Positions 60,042 through 64,000 of a stretch of DNA of 64,000 bases are shown here, one piece after another. The DNA is from Muscardinus avellanarius. Its lineage: Eukaryota > Chordata > Mammalia > Rodentia > Gliridae. A program made the position numbers and the translations under genes. The stretch is from assembly GCA_963383645.1 (NCBI GenBank), contig OY726561.1, forward strand, positions 135,425,404 to 135,489,403, read 5' to 3'. The stretch's first letter is position 1. Each line of letters opens with the position of its first letter. Under the pieces are notes generated by a model. It was not told the DNA's origin. It worked only from the letters and a program-made list of their open reading frames with translations, and made no database searches.

Positions 60042-60155
60042 GTGCTCTCTCTCTCTCTCCCCCTCCCTCCCTTCCTCCCTCTCTCCAGCTCTCCCTCTCT
60101 CTCTTCTCCTATCCTCTTCTCTCTCTCTCCCTCCCTCCCTTTCCCACTCCCCCCC
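60042..60155. repeat. (CT)n/(CCCT)n pyrimidine repeat
   Basis: Irregular CT and CCCT units over about 110 bp. Confidence 0.9.
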
Positions 60156-62114
60156 CTCAATGGAAGCTGGCAGCTGGCAATCCCAGACCTAGGATGAGGA
60201 AAACAAGGCTCAAAGAAGGCACTGACTTGGCAAGTGGTGCCCAATCAGCTAAAAACCAGAATAAGTCTTGATGCCAGCAGCTGCTCTGCTGCCCACCTGG
60301 CCCCATCATCAGGATGGTCCTGTGGCAGCTCTGAGGGGCTCATCCCTGCCCCCTCCCATGGCCTCAACCCTTCCTCCTTCTCATCTTTGAGATCTGCCGC
60401 ACCTCTCCAACCAGGAGGCCGGGGTAACTTATTCTCCCTGTGCGCAGGGGGGAGAGCGGCCTTATGTTTAAGTAAGTGCAGCTGAGAGGTGCTGCGTCTC
60501 CAGAGAAGGTCAAGTGCTGCATATGTATAATATAAGATTAAGATTTCCCCCTTCTGTGGTGTACTTGATAAAATAATTTTGCTGTGACCTTTACAGAAAC
60601 CCAGGAGTAAAAATGGGCTCAGTGGAATTTTCAGACTCTCCCCAGGTCACAAAGTCCTAAACACAGAAATCTGGAATGCTGTTACATAGTCTTCAGCTGG
60701 GACAAGTGAGCAAAAAAAAATTTTTTTGTTGGTGTTGTTGCTTTTTAATTTTTTTGGTTTGTTTTTTAGTAATAACAAAGCAAAAGCTTTGAGGCTAGAA
60801 TCCTCAAGCTGAATTACTGGAGCTGTCTTGACAGATACGGGACAGGAATCCTTCACCTTGGCCCATTCTGGCCTGAGCATCTATGGAAACACAGAGCTTT
60901 GGACCTCCTTAGGAGGAAGTTGGAGGGAAGTGGCCTTTCCAAGGTCACATGGGTCAAAGTCAGGTCTCGTTGGCTCCAGGACACGCTCGCTGGAAGTGGG
61001 GAGTGAGGGTAAGAAGAGTTGTTCTGGGCTCCTAAATTGCAGCCATAGCAGATATAGCTTTTGCTAGTCCCAGGGTCCACCAGGAAAAAGTACAATGACC
61101 ACGAGTCATACTCACTACTGAAACAACACTACTAGGTTCATCTCCCAACATTCCCCACGTCGCAGTGAACATGACGCATCAGAACATCTCATGAGGTTTA
61201 TCCCAGAGGCCAAGGCAGGTAGGTTTTTGGCGGAATCCACTGTGTGGGACCCATGACCTCTGCTTAGGACCTGACCAATCCTGAAGTCACTTCTGCACAC
61301 ACACAGCTTGTGGGGTCTAGACAGGGAGGACACCTTCCTTCTAGGCAGGGCTCAAGACCCCAGGTGGCCATGCAAATGGACCAGTGGGTGCTACAAAGCT
61401 GAGCTGTAGCCAGAGGGCTCCCTTAGTAGGGGTAAAGGGGGAAGGGCTGGCTAGTGCCGAGGGCTGGGAAGTGCCGAGTGACCATTTATTCCCAGGTGTT
61501 GAGAGGTAATTTCCAGAGTGTGCGGTGCCCTCCCGTTGGCAGGCTCCTGGGTGAGCATCCGCGTCATCCACTGCCTTCAGTTTTGTCAGTTGGACATGAT
61601 TAAAGAGGAAGCCTGTGGCCAGGATCAGAGGTGTAAAGCATACACCTAGCACTTAGATCCGAACACTTGGGGAAAGCCACAACGGTTCAACTGCAGGCAA
61701 CTCCTGGCAGGAAAGACGGGACGGTGTGCAAGCCCCAGAGGGAGGAGAGGGAGATGTGGGGGCCTGCCCTGCTCAGCAGCTAGAGAAAGGATTGCCCAAA
61801 GCATAATATGGCAGGACACAGGCCAGGGCTCAGAGGGACTGGGTTCTGGCTGCATGGGCAGACACCGCTTCCTCTGGCACCGAGGATGGAGCCTGCTCTT
61901 CCTTTCCAACTTCATCCAGCAAAGCTCTCTCATCCCCCAAGAGCACAGTGTGTCCTGCAGGGCAGGGAAGAGGGTGGGTGCACCTCGGTAGGGTTTCACT
62001 CTACCCTTCCATGGCTAGGTCTGTGTCCCAAGTGACCGCCACCTGTTAAAAAGGGCCATAAAATTATGGCCATTTCATGCTAACAATGGCTTTATTAGGA
62101 ATGAGAGTGGTCGG
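60156..62114. other. Mostly unique intron sequence
   Basis: Possible MIR traces at 60190-60260 and 60900-60985. No exon recognised. Confidence 0.5.
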
Positions 62115-62117
62115 TGT

Positions 62118-62305
62118 CTTGTTTTGTTTTTGCAATACAGGGGATTGAACGTATGGGTACATACCACTGAGCTATATCCCCAGCCCTTTTTTAATTTTTT
62201 CTTTTGAGATAGGCTCTAAGTTGCTGAGGCCGGCCTTGACCTTGCGACTTTCCTGCCTCAGGCTCCTGAGTAGCTGAGATCATAGATGTGTGTCACTGTT
62301 CATTT
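62118..62305 (-). mobile_element. B1-dID SINE, older and diverged
   Basis: gcaatacaggggattgaacg, linker and reversed left half gcctcaggctcctgagtagc. Confidence 0.9.
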
Positions 62306-62374
62306 ATCATGGCCTGGGGAGTTTGCTCAGAATGACCTCATTATTCTAATTTCTTTTTTGCTCTCCCCTACACA

Positions 62375-62512
62375 TACATGAGAGAGAGAGAGACAAACAG
62401 AGAGACTATCTCTATAGATAGATGGATATAGATATGATCTCTCTGTCTCTCTCTCGGTCTTTTTCTCTCTCCCTCCCTCTCTCATTCTCTCACTCTCTAT
62501 CTATCTATATGG
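62375..62512. repeat. Complex (GA)(GATA)(CT)(CTAT) microsatellite
   Basis: GA units, atagatagatgg units, CT units, then ctatctatctat. The two halves are roughly complementary, so a hairpin is possible. Confidence 0.92.
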
Positions 62513-62556
62513 TTTGTGGGATTTTTCTCCTTTTCTTTTCCTTTTTTCTTTCTCTT

Positions 62557-62632
62557 TTTTGTAACTGGGATTGAACCCCGGTTCTTGCCCATGCCTGACA
62601 AATGTTCTACCACTGAGCTACACCCCCACCCT
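62557..62632 (-). mobile_element. ID-type SINE monomer
   Basis: Reversed tRNA-Ala-like ID sequence: actgggattgaaccccggt to ccactgagctacaccccca, with pyrimidine tail. No B1 half. Confidence 0.85.
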
Positions 62633-62714
62633 GCCTCTATATTTTTAAAAGCACACGTATCTTTTATTATTCTGTTTCTCATGGACAAATATCACCCCAA
62701 TATATCATTCTTTT

Positions 62715-62885
62715 CAACTAAGCTCTGTAAGAGAGACAGTAGCACTCCCATTTCACTGATAGTGACGTTGAGGTAAGGCCACTTGTCCAGTATTTCCCAG
62801 CTAGATTCTATCAGAGACAGAATTCAAAGCCAAGTCTGCCTGGCATCAAAGCTGAGGCCCTTTCTGGTTATTTACCATGCCAAGT
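62715..62885 (-). mobile_element. MIR-like SINE fragment
   Basis: cccatttcactgatagtgac, then gaggtaaggccacttgtcca and agagacagaattcaaagcca, fits reversed MIR. Confidence 0.65.
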
Positions 62886-64000
62886 CATCCACGGGAGTCG
62901 TGAACATCTGTGTTTATGGGTATGTGTGCTAAGACTCAAAAACTCACATGTTCAAGTGCATATGAGTTCGGATAAGAGGTTTAGAAAAGGAACAAGATGC
63001 ATTTCTTTCCTGCTCACGGAGGGCATCGTGTCCTACTTTCCCTGGCTTCAAATGAAAGAGAAAACAAAACTAAACCAAACTATGGTTTCTGTCATAGGGT
63101 GGCTCCAAGCCCCTGAGTCCTGCCTGCCTGGGCTCCTGACCAGAGGTACAGATGTGATGTCTGGATGTGGTGGCTGGACCTTCTGCAGAGCCCAGCTCTG
63201 AGAGGCAAATTCATCTTCCCTGTGGCTTTTGGTGCACCGAGGGAAACGGAGAGACCGTGGAGGCTGGTGGGGCAGGCTGCATGCTGTAGAGGAAGGCTCT
63301 TGGGCAGCAGGATGGGCAGGTAAGTTCACTAATAATTACAGCTTCTACCTCTAGTAGGTGCCAACTTCCTAGAAGATAAGATGTTGGCTGTTTACATATG
63401 GGCACCTATCATTATTCCTCTTTACTGACCCCCTAGACCAGAGTGCCATCAGAGGTGCTTACCACGTTTACGTCTCCTTCCCAGATAACCTTAGAAGAGT
63501 ATGCTGGGGACAGCAGGTGCCTTCTGTCCATCCACACAAAGGCACAGGAAACGCCAAAGAAACCGTATGCAGTTGAAGCCTGGATTCCATCACCACTGGC
63601 CTAATAATCATTATAATGTGATGAAACTTCATTACTGAATTCCCCCTTTGCTATTCTGACACGTAATGCTCATTTGTTAATAACTGAGATAAAGGTCCAT
63701 AAAACAATATTGCTCCCACGTAACATGTCTTTCTCCTCATTCTCAATAAGAACCCAGAGTTTCATCAGAGGGATGGAAGTGATTCACCAAGACGTGTCAA
63801 TTATTCCAAGATGACAGGTATTCGATTCCCAGCCTCATCAGTGGGGGCCAGAAACGCACTGGTTCATGAAGCAAAGCACATTTCTGGAAGCGCTCTCCCC
63901 ATTTGGGAATCAAATAATAATTGCAATAGCAACACCTTGACTTTCTAATGGAATTTTTCAAGGAGCTAAAGGGTTTTGACACATTCCCCCACCAACCTGC
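62886..64000. other. Unique intron sequence to the window end
   Basis: No exon or repeat recognised. Confidence 0.5.

Larger units (their letters stand above)
47291..64000 (-). other. EPHB1: EPHB1 intron 3, last 16.7 kb
   Basis: Sequence upstream of exon 4 in the transcript. The large exon for the ephrin-binding domain is not in the window. Confidence 0.85.

Noticed and set aside
62557..62632. tRNA gene
   Set aside because: The tRNA-like sequence is an ID-type SINE in reverse; it lacks a complete cloverleaf and sits next to a pyrimidine tail.

Overview
The window is mammalian nuclear DNA and almost entirely intronic. Two exons on the minus strand identify it as an internal piece of EPHB1, the ephrin type-B receptor 1 tyrosine kinase gene. 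One exon (47135-47290, 156 bp) encodes part of the cysteine-rich EGF-like stretch. The other (18692-19027, 336 bp) encodes the first fibronectin type III domain. Both have consensus splice sites and both start and end in phase 1. Counting by the usual Eph gene structure they are exons 4 and 5. The window therefore holds part of intron 3 (47291-64000), all of intron 4 (19028-47134, 28.1 kb) and part of intron 5 (1-18691).

The repeats point to a rodent of the squirrel family. The dominant SINE is dimeric: a B1-like (7SL-derived) left half, an A-rich linker and a right half derived from an ID/tRNA-type element. This is the B1-dID/MEN type known from Sciuridae and relatives. About two dozen copies are visible in two groups. 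Older copies have a right half that keeps a recognisable tRNA-type B box. Younger, CpG-rich copies share a changed right half, and several have clean target-site duplications. L1 3' ends, older L1M-like pieces, MIR, L2, MER5A and ancient LTR-like fragments make up most of the remaining recognisable sequence. Microsatellites are abundant, and many lie in SINE tails.

Layout, left to right. 1-4560 is a locally rearranged segment with an interleaved inverted duplication. 5107-5690 is an LTR-like element holding a roughly 260-bp polypyrimidine tract. 6200-8760 has SINEs, microsatellites and a MER5A split by a SINE. 8761-18691 is mostly unique intron with a few repeats. Exon 5 follows, then a SINE 160 bp upstream of it in transcript terms and an AT-rich block. 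20080-31000 is mainly unique with MIR and L2 pieces, a 58-bp x4 minisatellite at 23703-23934 and a SINE pair at 27277-27741. 31020-32550 is an old L1. 34000-45950 is SINE-rich, including a dense cluster at 39690-41137 and an LTR-like element at 42420-43480. Exon 4 sits in a short SINE-free stretch flanked by oppositely oriented SINEs. 47291-64000 is intron 3 with more SINEs and a nested LTR-like/L1/SINE stack at 55843-56972.

I found no second protein-coding gene, RNA gene, CRISPR array or intact mobile element. The main observations worth following are the interleaved inverted duplication with a 4-nt microhomology junction beside an 18-bp palindrome, the young SINE subfamily, the inverted SINE pair around exon 4, and the minisatellite.
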